A DNA stretch of 38,816 bases from Methylorubrum suomiense. GTDB lineage: Bacteria > Pseudomonadota > Alphaproteobacteria > Rhizobiales > Beijerinckiaceae. The position numbers and the translations under genes are program-made. Shown here piece by piece: positions 38,105 through 38,816 of this stretch. The stretch's first letter is position 1, and each line of letters opens with the position of its first letter. Location: assembly GCF_022179765.1 (NCBI RefSeq), contig NZ_BPRE01000027.1:1-38816 (forward strand), read 5' to 3'. The notes below the pieces were generated by a model. That model was not told where the DNA came from and ran no database searches. It saw only the letters and a list, made by a program, of their open reading frames with translations.

Positions 38105-38778
38105 GCGGCGTTCTCTTTCTTCGATGCGGGTTCAGCCTGGGTCAGGCGCTCAATGAGTTCAACAAACACCTGCCGGGCGCGATCGGCCAAGCCCTTGTGC
38201 TTCACTTCCGTCAGGGTCTGCCCAACGTCGAGGGCGCGGCGGTAGAGCGTGGCGTCTTTGAGGGTGGTGTTGGCCACGTAGTAGCCAGCCTCTTCAAAGT
38301 AATCGCGGGCCTGCTGGATCTCGACAGCGCTGTCGCCCACCTTGGTCAGCAGCACGACGATCCGCTGTTTCTCCACGCCACCCTTTTTCAGGTCGTGAAG
38401 CACGCGCACGGTGGGCTCCAGGTCGTCCGTGCCGATGCCACTTGGCACCACCACCAGCTTGCTCGCCGTGGCAGCCTGCAGCGTGTCCCTGGTCGCAAAC
38501 CCTGGGCAGTCGAGGATCATCACGTGGAAGAACCGGGCATCCTTGAGCGCCTTATCGAGGGTCATGGTCTCCACCCGGATCGCCGGTGTGTACCCGTTGG
38601 CCGCCCGGCGGCGCATCCAGTTCCATGACGTGCTTTGCGCCACGTCCAGGTCGGCGATCTTCACCTCCCAACCGCCATCGTCCATGCGGGCGAACTGCTC
38701 GCCCAGCATGCGGGCGATGGTGCTTTTGCCAACGCCGCCTTTCTGCCCAAGCACGCTGATGATGTAAGGGTCTGCCAT
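38101..38778 (-). CDS. parA: ParA-family partition ATPase (complete copy)
   Basis: The 225-residue protein starts MADPYIISVLGQKGGVGKSTIARML, with the deviant Walker A motif (Lys13 and Lys19 in KGGVGK). KIADLDVAQSTSWNW holds the A' motif, and HVMILDCPGFATRDTL is Walker B/switch. Length and lack of an N-terminal DNA-binding domain place it with type Ib (ParF-like) proteins that pair with small RHH partners, as here. It binds DNA non-specifically in the ATP form and moves plasmid copies apart. The gene continues across the junction of the circle; the first 73 bases of the window repeat its start. Upstream is the repeat-rich region 74-340. Confidence 0.93.
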   Translation of the reverse strand: MADPYIISVLGQKGGVGKSTIARMLGEQFARMDDGGWEVKIADLDVAQSTSWNWMRRRAANGYTPAIRVETMTLDKALKDARFFHVMILDCPGFATRDTLQAATASKLVVVPSGIGTDDLEPTVRVLHDLKKGGVEKQRIVVLLTKVGDSAVEIQQARDYFEEAGYYVANTTLKDATLYRRALDVGQTLTEVKHKGLADRARQVFVELIERLTQAEPASKKENAA

Positions 38779-38816
38779 GATTTGCCTTTTCCTTTCTCGA
38801 CGCTCCTACGCTCGTA
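38706..38816. repeat. Terminal redundancy, right copy
   Basis: Identical to bases 1-111. See the left copy. One of the two copies should be removed to give the circular sequence. Confidence 0.93.

Overview
The window is almost certainly one complete circular plasmid of about 38.7 kb, linearised inside parA. Its first and last 111 bases are identical, so the true circle would be 38,705 bp. Tripartite RND pumps, lipoprotein-free periplasmic exports, Shine-Dalgarno sequences and MerR-type promoters point to a Gram-negative host. The high G+C of most of the window suggests a gamma- or betaproteobacterium. The species cannot be read from the sequence.

Backbone. The par module is parA (38101-38778, broken by the linearisation) plus a ribbon-helix-helix partner (37799-38104). 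CGTACGNN-type repeats lie on both sides of it and at other sites. The Rep initiator (36576-37625) faces about 1 kb of origin holding eleven 15-bp iterons (35518-36572), and a twelfth, inverted iteron sits in the rep promoter. A mobilisation-like block runs from 29776 to 35470: tyrosine recombinase, membrane/coiled-coil protein, VirD4/TraD-like ATPase, proline-rich ORF and replication-relaxation protein. Upstream of it is a hairpin-rich stretch without genes (28573-29775).

Heavy-metal region (5.0-23.4 kb). A plus-strand block carries a DUF2946-like protein, CzcB- and CzcA-like pump parts, a CDF transporter and a small membrane protein. A MerR regulator is encoded divergently, and two matching 19-bp-spacer promoters flank the block. 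A minus-strand block carries two DUF305 proteins, a pair of Cys/Met-rich 65-aa exported proteins (one at 5.0 kb, one at 13.8 kb), DUF411, a Csp-like cytosolic copper-storage protein, a second RND pump with its adaptor, a CopL-like His/Cys-rich export and a glutaredoxin-MauE fusion with its own MerR regulator. Two promoters look CueR-type. Together these suggest copper (and probably silver) handling beside zinc/cadmium/lead-type efflux. No outer-membrane channel gene is present.

Accessory regions. 0.3-4.8 kb has an Abi-like HEPN protein, a G+C-poor two-gene operon (small HicA-like protein plus caspase-like protease), and a serine resolvase/HNH pair with res-like sites. 23.4-28.6 kb has a DUF4411/ImmA-IrrE toxin-antitoxin-like pair, a PD-(D/E)XK-like protein, an ArdC-like metallopeptidase, DUF3768 and a small HTH regulator, punctuated by the direct repeat GTTAACACTAC.

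The most interesting points are the caspase operon next to a HEPN gene, the dispersed CGTACGNN arrays, an 8-bp repeat inside the traD-like gene whose copy number decides the reading frame, the duplicated Cys/Met-rich peptides, and the GTTAACACTAC repeats beside a tyrosine recombinase. All functional assignments come from reading the sequence; no database search was run.
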